64,000 nucleotides of DNA from Clostridiales bacterium (lineage in GTDB: Bacteria > Bacillota > Clostridia > Saccharofermentanales > Saccharofermentanaceae), in the NCBI GenBank assembly GCA_017617995.1, contig JAFZVE010000011.1:1-64000 (forward strand), read 5' to 3'. Below are positions 50,990 through 59,511 of the stretch, piece by piece (positions within the stretch are counted from its first letter, which is position 1; each line of letters opens with the position of its first letter). A program made the position numbers and the translations under genes. The notes beneath the pieces were generated by a model that had not been told where the DNA came from, searched no databases, and worked only from the letters and a program-made list of their open reading frames with translations.

Positions 50990-52073
50990 TTCTTCGTCCC
51001 CTCTCGGGGATCAGCTGTAATCAGCAAGGATCCGGAAGTGAAGCAGACACCTTCGTTTTCGTCCCCTCTCGGGGATCGTCTGTAATCAGCCGACGCAAGT
51101 GAGATCAGCGACAACTACCAGTTTTCGTCCCCTCTCGGGGATCGGCTGTAATCAGCTAAAGGAGGTAACATTCTATGAAGACTTTTGTTTTCGTCCCCTC
51201 TCGGGGATCGGCTGTAATCAGCAAGCCTGCTAAGAGTCCGTAGGCACTCTAGTTTTCGTCCCCTCTCGGGGATCGGCTGTAATCAGCCGGTGATGAACAG
51301 AAGGCGGTAACTGTAGTGTTTTCGTCCCCTCTCGGGGATCGGCTGTAATCAGCACTATGTGCATGGATCATATGCAAAATTATGTTTTCGTCCCCTCTCG
51401 GGGATCGGCTGTAATCAGCTAAACCGGGAAGAGCGTCTAAGATGCGTCAGTTTTCGTCCCCTCTCGGGGATCGGCTGTAATCAGCTTACGAGGAAGCAGA
51501 TTGCGCTTCGGTAAGTTTTCGTCCCCTCTCGGGGATCGGCTGTAATCAGCACAATGAGTTCGCTATATATGAGCGGGTACGTTTTCGTCCCCTCTCGGGG
51601 ATCGGCTGTAATCAGCTGAATTCTTCATTTAGTGCAGAACAATTGGGTTTTCGTCCCCTCTCGGGGATCGGCTGTAATCAGCTGTACGAAAGATAGTCGT
51701 TGGAGTTTGTGGTTTTCGTCCCCTCTCGGGGATCGGCTGTAATCAGCGAAGGGCTTCTGCGCTTTGGTAGCTTTATAGTTTTCGTCCCCTCTCGGGGATC
51801 GGCTGTAATCAGCCGAATGGGGCTAACAATTATATTTAGGGGTTTTCGTCCCCTCTCGGGGATCGGCTGTAATCAGCATTTCAATGGAAACTAATGCAGA
51901 TTTTAGGTTTTCGTCCCCTCTCGGGGATCGGCTGTAATCAGCCGTAACTCGTGGCGGAACAGCTCTTGCTAAGTTTTCGTCCCCTCTCGGGGATCGGCTG
52001 TAATCAGCATATCGGTGTCAAGCAGATGGATACTTTGGTTTTCGTCCCCTCTCGGGGATCGGCTGTAATCAGC
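50990..52073 (-). CRISPR. CRISPR array, 17 repeats and 16 spacers, transcribed leftward
   Basis: The 36-bp repeat reads, on the transcribed strand, GCTGATTACAGCCGAT followed by CCCCGAGAGGGG and ACGAAAAC. The middle is a CCCC hairpin with a GAGA loop; the last 8 nt form the 5' tag left by Cas6, matching the ACGARAAC tags of type III-A. Fourteen or more repeats are identical. The one at 51055 has one change and the leftmost (50990) three, the expected decay at the leader-distal end. Spacers are 28-30 nt. Repeat starts: 50990, 51055, 51121, 51187, 51252, 51318, 51384, 51450, 51515, 51581, 51647, 51712, 51778, 51842, 51907, 51973, 52038. Confidence 0.98.
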
Positions 52074-52597
52074 CTATCGCCATTCTAAAACACTGCACTT
52101 ATCTTTTCAAGTATCCATATTCCCACTTAAGCATTCATTTGAAAGCCTTTTTGCCCTATTTCAACGTAGTGTTTGTATTTTGCAATTCTATTATTTGACT
52201 TTTGTTATGGACACAGCAGTCATCGCTTTCAAAAGCAACAAGTATTATCTGTCAGAACACAGACGCACTTGTTATTGTACTTTACCCATTTCGTTTGATT
52301 GTATCAGTTGACACGAACTATAAACGGCTATAAAGAAATAATAGAATATAAAGGAATATAAATCGATATTGGAAACCCATATTCTCTGATCTTTGGCAAA
52401 GAACCTATGCAGATCATCTCACGCTCGATCCAAATGGATGAAGTATGTCACAGTTCTCAAGCCATGACAGTTTCTTCGCAGATCTAGATGATCACCGGTG
52501 TTCGCGGATCCGGAAAAGTGCGTCTTGATTACGATTCACGCTACCATTCTTTGAAGAGTATACACTCACCAGTTTTCTGGATGCGGAGATGGATTGA
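52074..52597 (-). promoter_or_regulatory. CRISPR leader and intergenic region
   Basis: An AT-rich stretch of about 520 nt without a plausible gene. The part next to the array (about 52074-52400) should be the leader with the array promoter, given leftward transcription. I cannot fix the promoter boxes with confidence. A rightward TTGACA at 52311 has only a weak TAAAGA -10. Short AATATAAA-type repeats lie at 52340-52365. Confidence 0.6.
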
Positions 52598-53968
52598 TCA
52601 CTTGATGATCTCCTGTACTTTCCACTTGGAGTTATCGACCTGGAGGCTGTAGCCACAGTAACTGCAGGCCCCGTGATCATCCGGGAGGAACGGCACACCG
52701 CACGACGGGCACGACTTATTCTGGAGGATATCCCCAGAAGATTTCAGCTTATTTGGATAGCGCGCACGCACCATCTTCAGTTTCTTCCTGGTGATGACCT
52801 TGTTGATCGTTCCCTGCCCCTCGATCGTACGGGTCCCGACCGGCACCGTCGCGGTGATGAAGGTCTGCTCATCTGTGTTTTCGATCTTGTTATACTTGAT
52901 CTTCCCGAGCCACATCTCGAGTGTCTTCTCCACATCGGCCCGTGCCCACATCTCTTCAAGGATGGAGCTTCGGAAGAGGTTCTCATAGAAGCGTGTGACC
53001 TTCTTCAGTTTCCTGTTCTCGCCGATGAAGTGCTCGAAGAGAACGATCAGCGAAAGTGTCGCGATGAATCCCGCGACAACACCGGCGGCCGCAAGTCCCA
53101 GTGAGAAGACAGCATCATCTGTCGCAACAGACCCGAACGGCAGGAACAGAAGAAGTGTCACAAGGAAAGTAACCGGAAGGATCGGAAGACAGTCGAGAAG
53201 TGTCCTCGAGATCGGCTCTTTCTCGAAGATGAAGTCCTGCGTCTGCCAGTCATAGAAGTTCGCGAAAACAGGACGTCCGCAGAACGGGCATACCGTCTCC
53301 GCGCCGCCGATGGTGATCTCGGCGCCACAGGAATAGCAGCGCTGTTCCTTGACGTCACCATAGAACTCCGTCGTCCCCTTCTTGCCCTGTCTCTTCCGTT
53401 CTTTCTCGGACTTGAGATCCTTGCACTGCACATGACGGCTCTGACGAACGGCGATTCTGGCCGTCCTCATATACTGCGAACTGACGATTCTTCCTTCCGA
53501 GTTTACGTAGATCTCGGTCGCCGGACCTTCGGCCTCGCCTTCACGCCACTGACGGCCGCCGTCATTCCAGTTCTTGAAGTTACCGGGCTTCCCTGTGTTC
53601 TGCATCTTCATCTTCTGCAGTCGGATCACACGACGAAGGCCGTGCTGCTTCAGAAGGCGGATGCTGTTCTCCTGCATCTGCCGGAAGGTCTTGTCCATTC
53701 TTCCCGTGAGAAAAGCACTGTCCGCATTTTCCCATGATAAGAAGATGGGTTCGATCGCCTGCTTCATCTCTCCGGAAAGAGAAGTGCCGGCCAGAGGGGA
53801 TCCCTCGGCCGGCGCTCCGGATGCAGAATTATTTTGTGTTTTTTTATCGTAGCTTCCGAGAAGCTTCTCGGCTTTATGTCCGAAAGAGGCTAGAATATCA
53901 TCACTGTAAATGAGCCACAGCGAACCCAGAAAACCTACGATAGCGGCAATTCCTGCATAGATAAACAT
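52598..53968 (-). CDS. Membrane protein with two zinc ribbons, possibly Tim44-like
   Basis: A 456-residue protein: an N-terminal membrane anchor (residues 1-21), a soluble domain of about 150 residues that may be Tim44-like (SGEMKQAIEPIFLSWENADSAF to TEIYVNSEGRI), a zinc ribbon (CYSCGAEITIGGAETVCPFCG), two membrane helices (about 265-315), a second soluble domain and a C-terminal zinc ribbon (CPSCGVPFLPDDHGACSYCG). The role is unknown. It lies 5 nt after the uracil permease gene on the same strand, so they may share a transcript. Confidence 0.75.
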   Translation of the reverse strand: MFIYAGIAAIVGFLGSLWLIYSDDILASFGHKAEKLLGSYDKKTQNNSASGAPAEGSPLAGTSLSGEMKQAIEPIFLSWENADSAFLTGRMDKTFRQMQENSIRLLKQHGLRRVIRLQKMKMQNTGKPGNFKNWNDGGRQWREGEAEGPATEIYVNSEGRIVSSQYMRTARIAVRQSRHVQCKDLKSEKERKRQGKKGTTEFYGDVKEQRCYSCGAEITIGGAETVCPFCGRPVFANFYDWQTQDFIFEKEPISRTLLDCLPILPVTFLVTLLLFLPFGSVATDDAVFSLGLAAAGVVAGFIATLSLIVLFEHFIGENRKLKKVTRFYENLFRSSILEEMWARADVEKTLEMWLGKIKYNKIENTDEQTFITATVPVGTRTIEGQGTINKVITRKKLKMVRARYPNKLKSSGDILQNKSCPSCGVPFLPDDHGACSYCGYSLQVDNSKWKVQEIIK

Positions 53969-53973
53969 GATTC

Positions 53974-55356
53974 TTATCTCTTATGTCTCGGCTTCTTTCT
54001 GTCTTTTCTCGGCGCGGAAGGCGTTACTCCGGCACGCTCCTTCTCCGATACAAAAGACTTGTTTGCACCTGCATATTCCTGTTCTTCCATCGGAAGGATC
54101 GCGTTAAAGATGATACCTACGAGAGCACCGACTGCAAGACCTGTGAGAGCGATGTCTACAGAACCGATCGAGATGTTGATGGCGCCGGCTGCACAATACT
54201 TGACACCGACGGACAGACCCAGGATCAGAGCAGCGATGATGACGTTTCTGCTCTTTCCGAAGTCAACCTTATTTTCAACGATGTTACGTACACCGACTGC
54301 AGAGATCATACCGTAAAGGACGATCGAAACACCGCCGATGGTCGCAGCCGGAAGAGATCCGATCAGAGCCGCGAACTTCGGGCAGAAGGAGAAGAGGATC
54401 GCGCAGTAAGCGGCGATACGGATGACCTTCGGATCATAGACTTTCGTCAGGGAAAGAACACCGGTGTTCTCGCCGTATGTTGTGTTCGCCGGAGCTCCGA
54501 AGAGGGATGCCAGCATGGTAGCAAGACCATCGCCGAGGAGGGTTCTGTGAAGACCCGGATCCTCGATAAAGTTTCTGTTTGTAGTAGAAGAAATCGCGGA
54601 GATATCACCGATATGCTCGACCATCGTAGCCAGTGCGATCGGCATGATCGTGATCAGGGCATTGGTGATCTTCGAGCCATCCGGAGAGCGGAATACTTCA
54701 AACACGGTATCTTCCATCTTGAAGGGAAGTCCGATCCAGGCTGCATCTTTCACCGGGCCAAAATCAACGATATTCAGGCAGCAGGCTGCGACGTAAGAAA
54801 CGACAACACCTAAGAGGATCGGCACGATCTTGATCATGCCTTTACCGAAGATACTGCAAACGATTACGACCAGTATTGCCAGAAGGGCAACTACCCAGTT
54901 TTTCTGGCAGCTGTCGATGGCCGAAGACGAGAGCGTAAGACCGATTGCGATGATGATCGGACCGGTTACGATCGGCGGGAAGAAACGCATGACTTTCTTC
55001 TGACCGAAGATCTTGATGAGTCCCGCCAGGACCAGATAGAGGGCACCGGCTCCCAGAACACCTAGGCAAGCGTAAGGCAGAAGAGCCTTGTCTCCATTCG
55101 GCGCAATCGCCGCATATCCTCCGATAAATGCGAAGGACGAACCTAAGAATGCAGGTACCTTACCCTTTGTGAGAAAGTGGAAAAGTAATGTACCCAAGCC
55201 TGCGAACAGCAGTGTCGCAGATACAGAAAGTCCGGTCAGAGCCGGGACTAGAACAGTGGCGCCGAACATAGCAAACATATGCTGAAGTCCGAGCACGAAC
55301 ATCTTCGGATATCCGAGCGTTTTCGCATCGTATATCGCTTCTTTGTTGTCTCCCAT
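53974..55356 (-). CDS. uraA: Uracil permease (NCS2 family)
   Basis: A 460-residue nucleobase-cation symporter for uracil uptake. Family marks: LGLQHMFAMFGATVLVP at the N terminus, FLGSSFAFIGG, the substrate-site Glu in ATMVEHIGDI, and the NCS2 signature area FGAPANTTYGENTGVLSLTKVYDP with its Glu. About 12-14 membrane segments and a basic, Lys/Arg-rich cytoplasmic tail are present. AAGGAGGG precedes the ATG. No pyrR-type leader is evident. Confidence 0.96.
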   Translation of the reverse strand: MGDNKEAIYDAKTLGYPKMFVLGLQHMFAMFGATVLVPALTGLSVSATLLFAGLGTLLFHFLTKGKVPAFLGSSFAFIGGYAAIAPNGDKALLPYACLGVLGAGALYLVLAGLIKIFGQKKVMRFFPPIVTGPIIIAIGLTLSSSAIDSCQKNWVVALLAILVVIVCSIFGKGMIKIVPILLGVVVSYVAACCLNIVDFGPVKDAAWIGLPFKMEDTVFEVFRSPDGSKITNALITIMPIALATMVEHIGDISAISSTTNRNFIEDPGLHRTLLGDGLATMLASLFGAPANTTYGENTGVLSLTKVYDPKVIRIAAYCAILFSFCPKFAALIGSLPAATIGGVSIVLYGMISAVGVRNIVENKVDFGKSRNVIIAALILGLSVGVKYCAAGAINISIGSVDIALTGLAVGALVGIIFNAILPMEEQEYAGANKSFVSEKERAGVTPSAPRKDRKKPRHKR

Positions 55357-55451
55357 AAAACACCCTCCTTGTGAGATTTACCTTGTAAATTATTGTAGCA
55401 CTCTTACGAAAATAAATGGGAAGGTCGGAGCGTTTTTCGGGAGAATTTTTC

Positions 55452-56036
55452 TTACGGTTCCGAATAACCGTTCTCCTGAAGAAATGTTTCGATCCCCTGT
55501 AGTATCTGTTCGCAGAGTTCTTCTGTTTCGGCTTCGACGAACAGAAGGTTCTCATAGGGGATCCCGGAAAAACGGAACCGGAGTTTCCCCGTTTTGCCGA
55601 TCCTTTCTTCAAGTTCTTGCATCCGTTTCCGGAATGCTTCATCCTGCATCAGTTTATCCACGCCAAAGATCGTTATCTTCTTTACCATGGCGGGCATGTA
55701 GTAGTCCGGTGCTTCGGTCGAGTCGTACCATACGAATTCCACATAGCGCACCATGTCCATATCGATCTTCGGGAAGAGTGCCCGGAAAACGGGTCCGTAT
55801 TCTTCTTTTTCCGACTGCGTCAGTGCACGTGTCTGCCCATACGAATCCTTGTCCGTGACTTCGCACTTTAGAACATAGTCAATAAAAGGTCGCGTCGTCA
55901 GGGCCACTTGAAAACCCAGATCTTCTTCGGGAGATGCGAACTTGTCTTTGTTCTCCTCAGAAAACTTCCAAGGATCATCTACCCCTACACGGTCACACGC
56001 GATGCGCAGTACGATTTCGAATAGTTTTGCCGACAT
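55452..56036 (-). CDS. Unknown protein in the kinase-TIR cluster
   Basis: A 194-residue soluble alpha/beta protein with no motif I recognise. Features are a conserved-looking RYVEFVWYDSTEAPDYYMPAMVKKITIFG segment and an acidic C-terminal helix (EAETEELCEQILQGIETFL). GAGAGGG precedes the ATG. It is the last gene of the leftward cluster, 42 nt after the kinase gene, so it is probably part of the same pathway. Confidence 0.7.
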   Translation of the reverse strand: MSAKLFEIVLRIACDRVGVDDPWKFSEENKDKFASPEEDLGFQVALTTRPFIDYVLKCEVTDKDSYGQTRALTQSEKEEYGPVFRALFPKIDMDMVRYVEFVWYDSTEAPDYYMPAMVKKITIFGVDKLMQDEAFRKRMQELEERIGKTGKLRFRFSGIPYENLLFVEAETEELCEQILQGIETFLQENGYSEP

Positions 56037-56078
56037 GATACCCTCTCATTTCTTCGATACGATCGCAAGTTTTACCGA

Positions 56079-58610
56079 TCATTTCCTCCAGAAAAGAAAA
56101 CCTTTCTTTTCCCCTTTCTTCGTTCCTTCTTTCAGAAAAGTCACACCTGTATTCTGTGACACGAAGTTCCTGCAGTCTTCCTGATTCAGACAGATCTCCA
56201 GTGCTTTTTCCTCGGAAACCGGATCGCCCTTTTCCCAATCCCAGTCAACAAGGAAGAGTTCCTGATCCAGCATGAGATATCGTCCGTCACTGCTGAAACA
56301 GAGATCCCTGCGTGGCGCGATCCTCTTCTCAAGAAGCACTTTTCCGCTTCGCACATCACTGAAAGAATAGGAGTTATCCGATCCCGCAAACGAGTACTTT
56401 CTTGCGATCTTCACCTTCCCCATCCACTGAAGATATCCGCCCGGATGGAAGACCTTGCTCTTCGTACCCCGCTGCGCACCTTTCGGCTGGGTATTCAATT
56501 CCAGTTTCATAACCGAGACGCCCTTACCGATCAGAGCGATCGACCCTGTCTCGAGGTCGATCTCGTGCATGAGATAATTTACGGCGATCGTCTTCAGGTT
56601 ATGTACTCTGTACTTACAGTCATGCTCGCATTTCTTATTACTGAAATCCTGACTTCGTTTCTTCGTCGTGTACTCCGGATCAGCGGCGCTCCGCACTTCA
56701 TCGTAGGTCACGAGGATCGCCTTCTTCTCCCCTCGAAGCACCTGAAGATAGGCCGTTCTTCCAGGAAGAAGAATCGAGAAGACCGGTTCTCCCGTCGCAC
56801 GGTTATAGACATCCAGACTTTGCTCCTCCGGTGCATAGACATTGTCTCCGGTACCGATGCGCATCCCCGGCTCCATCGTAAAGACTTCTTTCAGTGGTCC
56901 CAGCCGCTTCTCTTCTTTCCGGATCTCATATCTATAGAGGTCACCTGTGATGCTGTCGGCTCTTTTCGTATGGTCTTTATTTTCGACTTTAAAAGCATAC
57001 GATCTCCCGAGATTGATCGGATAGATAGCATGGATCCCCGAGGGCTGCGCGATTCTGCCGAGCATCGAACTGAGTCTTGCGATGTCATCCAGATGTCCGT
57101 CCGAAGCCTGTTTCCTGACTTCACGAAGAACCGTCATCGCACCGTCCGTATCCTTCGCAGAGATTTTTCTCTCCATCTTCGAAAAGGCATCCTCAAAGTA
57201 TGCTCTTTCTTTCCGGATCTCCTCTTCTGACCGGAAATGTGCCAGTACCCACGGCGCCTCGTATGGACTTTCCGCTTCCAGTGCCGTTCTTATTTCCGGC
57301 ACATATTCGCGCACCGGTTCCGGGATGTTCTCTCCCCATGAATCAAGGAGGGCTTTCGCTTTTTCCGTCTCTTTGTTCCACATGTGAAGAAGAAGCGCAT
57401 ACGCTTCGTTTTTCTTGTTCTCGAAGAATACTTTCTGCTCGAAGGAACCGGGTTTACTTTCCGATAGAAGCAGGTAGTTATAGCTCGCGGGATTCTCCCC
57501 GAACCAGATCATGTTTCTGGCCTGCTCGAGAATCTCGCCCGCCTTCTTCTTCTTCCCCAGATCAAGAAAACTCAGTGCCCGGTTATTGAGCGCAAGCGGC
57601 GAATCCCATTCCGCCTGTGGCTCGGATCTCGGATAAGTCTTACCTGTGATAGAGTGATATTTCTCCACAAGAGATTTCTCGTGAAAAGAAAGGAAGTCTT
57701 CTTTCGCGATGAGGATCGACCTGATCATGGAGAGAATCAGATCCGGGATCTGCACTCTCGCATTCTTAACAAGTTCCGTAATCTTCTCCGGAACTTCACT
57801 TCCGAGTTTCCAGTTTCTTTCCCCCAGATACATCTCCAGCACCGTCAATGCCCAGGAATACATATCCATCCACGTCTTCGGGGCCTTCCCTTCTGATTGT
57901 TCCCGCGGGCAGTATTCCGGTGTGTATCCGGAGACTTCCGGCTCATCCGTGCCGTCGTGAGAAGTACCAATGGCCCTGAAAACCTCCGATGCTTTCGAAA
58001 GCCCGAAGTCAGCCACCTTCGCATCCCATGTCTTCGTCAGCAGAATATTCGCCGGCTTGATATCCTGATGGATCAGTCCCTTTTCATGGGAATAGAGAAG
58101 ACCTCGTGCCGTCTGGATCGCAATATCGAGGATACGCTCCTGCACCTCTTCGTCGGAGCCTTCGTAGAGAGATCTGTCCTTGATCCGATCTTTCAGGCTG
58201 CCTCCGTCCATCCACTCGGAGAAGATCGTCGGCACGCCGCCGACTTCACGAACATAGTAGCAGGGCACGATATTCGGATGAAGCCCGAGCCCGATCCAGT
58301 TCTCACATTCTTTGACGAATTCCGCTTTCTTTTTCTCGCTTCCTTCCGCGAAGAAACGAGGCTGGGGACGCTTCATGGCAAGGGCACGGTTCCAGCCTTT
58401 GTGGTGCACTTTCCAGACACTTCCCATGCCGCCCGAGATCGGATCGGAGATGACCTCATACGTCTCCATCAGCACATCCTTATTCCGGATCTGTTCGTTG
58501 GAAATCACGTCTTCCTTCCTCGATGCGGCGTCATCCTGAACCGCACGGGAGAACTCTTCCATCCCGAAACCTTTGCTTACGGAAATACTTATACTCAGAG
58601 AATCATCCAT
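56079..58610 (-). CDS. Ser/Thr protein kinase with C-terminal propeller-like domain
   Basis: 843 residues from the ATG at 58610 (AGGAG 9 nt upstream; the ATG three codons earlier abuts the ribosome site). The eukaryotic-like kinase domain occupies about 45-310: glycine loop SGGMGSVWKV, ATP Lys in LAMKRPQP, catalytic HQDIKPANILL, DFGLSK, and the activation-segment end SGYTPEYCPRE. A helical, TPR-like middle (about 330-520) and a beta-rich repeat region (about 540-820, SSDGRYLMLDQELFLVDWDW) resembling a WD40-type propeller follow. No membrane helix is present, so it is cytoplasmic, unlike PrkC. The partners are probably the neighbouring TIR proteins. Confidence 0.9.
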   Translation of the reverse strand: MDDSLSISISVSKGFGMEEFSRAVQDDAASRKEDVISNEQIRNKDVLMETYEVISDPISGGMGSVWKVHHKGWNRALAMKRPQPRFFAEGSEKKKAEFVKECENWIGLGLHPNIVPCYYVREVGGVPTIFSEWMDGGSLKDRIKDRSLYEGSDEEVQERILDIAIQTARGLLYSHEKGLIHQDIKPANILLTKTWDAKVADFGLSKASEVFRAIGTSHDGTDEPEVSGYTPEYCPREQSEGKAPKTWMDMYSWALTVLEMYLGERNWKLGSEVPEKITELVKNARVQIPDLILSMIRSILIAKEDFLSFHEKSLVEKYHSITGKTYPRSEPQAEWDSPLALNNRALSFLDLGKKKKAGEILEQARNMIWFGENPASYNYLLLSESKPGSFEQKVFFENKKNEAYALLLHMWNKETEKAKALLDSWGENIPEPVREYVPEIRTALEAESPYEAPWVLAHFRSEEEIRKERAYFEDAFSKMERKISAKDTDGAMTVLREVRKQASDGHLDDIARLSSMLGRIAQPSGIHAIYPINLGRSYAFKVENKDHTKRADSITGDLYRYEIRKEEKRLGPLKEVFTMEPGMRIGTGDNVYAPEEQSLDVYNRATGEPVFSILLPGRTAYLQVLRGEKKAILVTYDEVRSAADPEYTTKKRSQDFSNKKCEHDCKYRVHNLKTIAVNYLMHEIDLETGSIALIGKGVSVMKLELNTQPKGAQRGTKSKVFHPGGYLQWMGKVKIARKYSFAGSDNSYSFSDVRSGKVLLEKRIAPRRDLCFSSDGRYLMLDQELFLVDWDWEKGDPVSEEKALEICLNQEDCRNFVSQNTGVTFLKEGTKKGEKKGFLFWRK

Positions 58611-58628
58611 CGTTATCATCTCCTCTTT

Positions 58629-59450
58629 CTACTTCTCATCAGCACGCTTTCTGAAAGCTTCCAGTTCTTCCTCGGATACGGCATAGAAACCCCGGATCAG
58701 ATGCATGAGCAGTTTGTTGTCATCATCTGTCAATTCATAGTCGGGAGCACCATGCTTCCCGACGATAAAATACTGATCCAGTTTCAGTTCCTGCGCCACG
58801 TGAAGCTCGCGCTCCGTCATCGTGAAATGCTTGTCTCTTTTCTCGTCATATCCGATGTGTGTCCGAAGATTACATACCAGTTTTTCTCCGGAACCGGAGC
58901 CCTCCTCCAGTTTATCCTGGATATCGGGGTAGAAGCTGAGCATCAGATCGAACATCGGTCTTCTCTCGTCTTGCGTGGACCAGTCGAGCGTCGGCTCGAT
59001 GCCGAGCTTACATAGATATTCTTTCAGGATCTCCGGAAGGCGAGGATCCTTCGAATCGACATGCACATGATGCGCATCTTCCGGGAGATCTTTCCCCTTC
59101 TTCCCGGGATCTCCGACATAGACATAGAGGTGCTTCCTCCGAAGTCCCTCGGCAAATGCCTCCTCGCACATATTGACCACACGCTTGCGTCCTTCACATG
59201 GCCGGAGATATACCACGATTGCACATCTTTCAATCGCATCCGACATCTCGCCCTTCCATATCATGCCGAAGGCTTCTTCGCAAAACCACACGCGGTATTC
59301 TGCTTTACTTAACGCCTGGACGACACGGACAGCGTCGACGTAGAGATCCTGCGGATAGGACAAATACACGAAGCGCCCGACCTGGTAACACGGCCACTCG
59401 CCCCAGGAATTCTCCATTTCACGAACGACATCATCGAATATACCGCCCAT
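58629..59450 (-). CDS. TIR-domain protein
   Basis: A 273-residue protein. Residues about 20-120 follow the TIR plan: VGRFVYLSYPQDLYVDAVRVV, a second strand YRVWFCEEAFGMIWKG, then CAIVVYLRP and CEEAFAEGLRRKHLYVYVG with a Glu at the position expected for NADase catalysis. The C-terminal 130 residues are helical and unassigned (TLDWSTQDERRPMFDLML). TIR domains in bacteria cleave NAD or bind nucleotides in defence. It lies 18 nt before the kinase gene. AAGGAGG precedes the ATG. Confidence 0.8.
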   Translation of the reverse strand: MGGIFDDVVREMENSWGEWPCYQVGRFVYLSYPQDLYVDAVRVVQALSKAEYRVWFCEEAFGMIWKGEMSDAIERCAIVVYLRPCEGRKRVVNMCEEAFAEGLRRKHLYVYVGDPGKKGKDLPEDAHHVHVDSKDPRLPEILKEYLCKLGIEPTLDWSTQDERRPMFDLMLSFYPDIQDKLEEGSGSGEKLVCNLRTHIGYDEKRDKHFTMTERELHVAQELKLDQYFIVGKHGAPDYELTDDDNKLLMHLIRGFYAVSEEELEAFRKRADEK

Positions 59451-59511
59451 TTTTCCTCCTTAGCGCCATCTTGGGAATTGGCTTTTCCGGTGCAGGTCCC
59501 CCCCGCCCGGC

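Noticed and set aside
51700-51894. A short rightward ORF in the array with repeated VFVPSRGSAVIS
   Set aside because: It is the in-frame translation of CRISPR repeats, not a gene.
35798-52073. A type II or type VI CRISPR system, suggested by the type II-like Cas1 and the WYL protein
   Set aside because: There is no cas9, cas13, tracrRNA-like anti-repeat or second array; the effector genes are all csm/cas10.
52311-52350. A rightward promoter TTGACA in the leader region
   Set aside because: The -10 is poor and no rightward gene follows.
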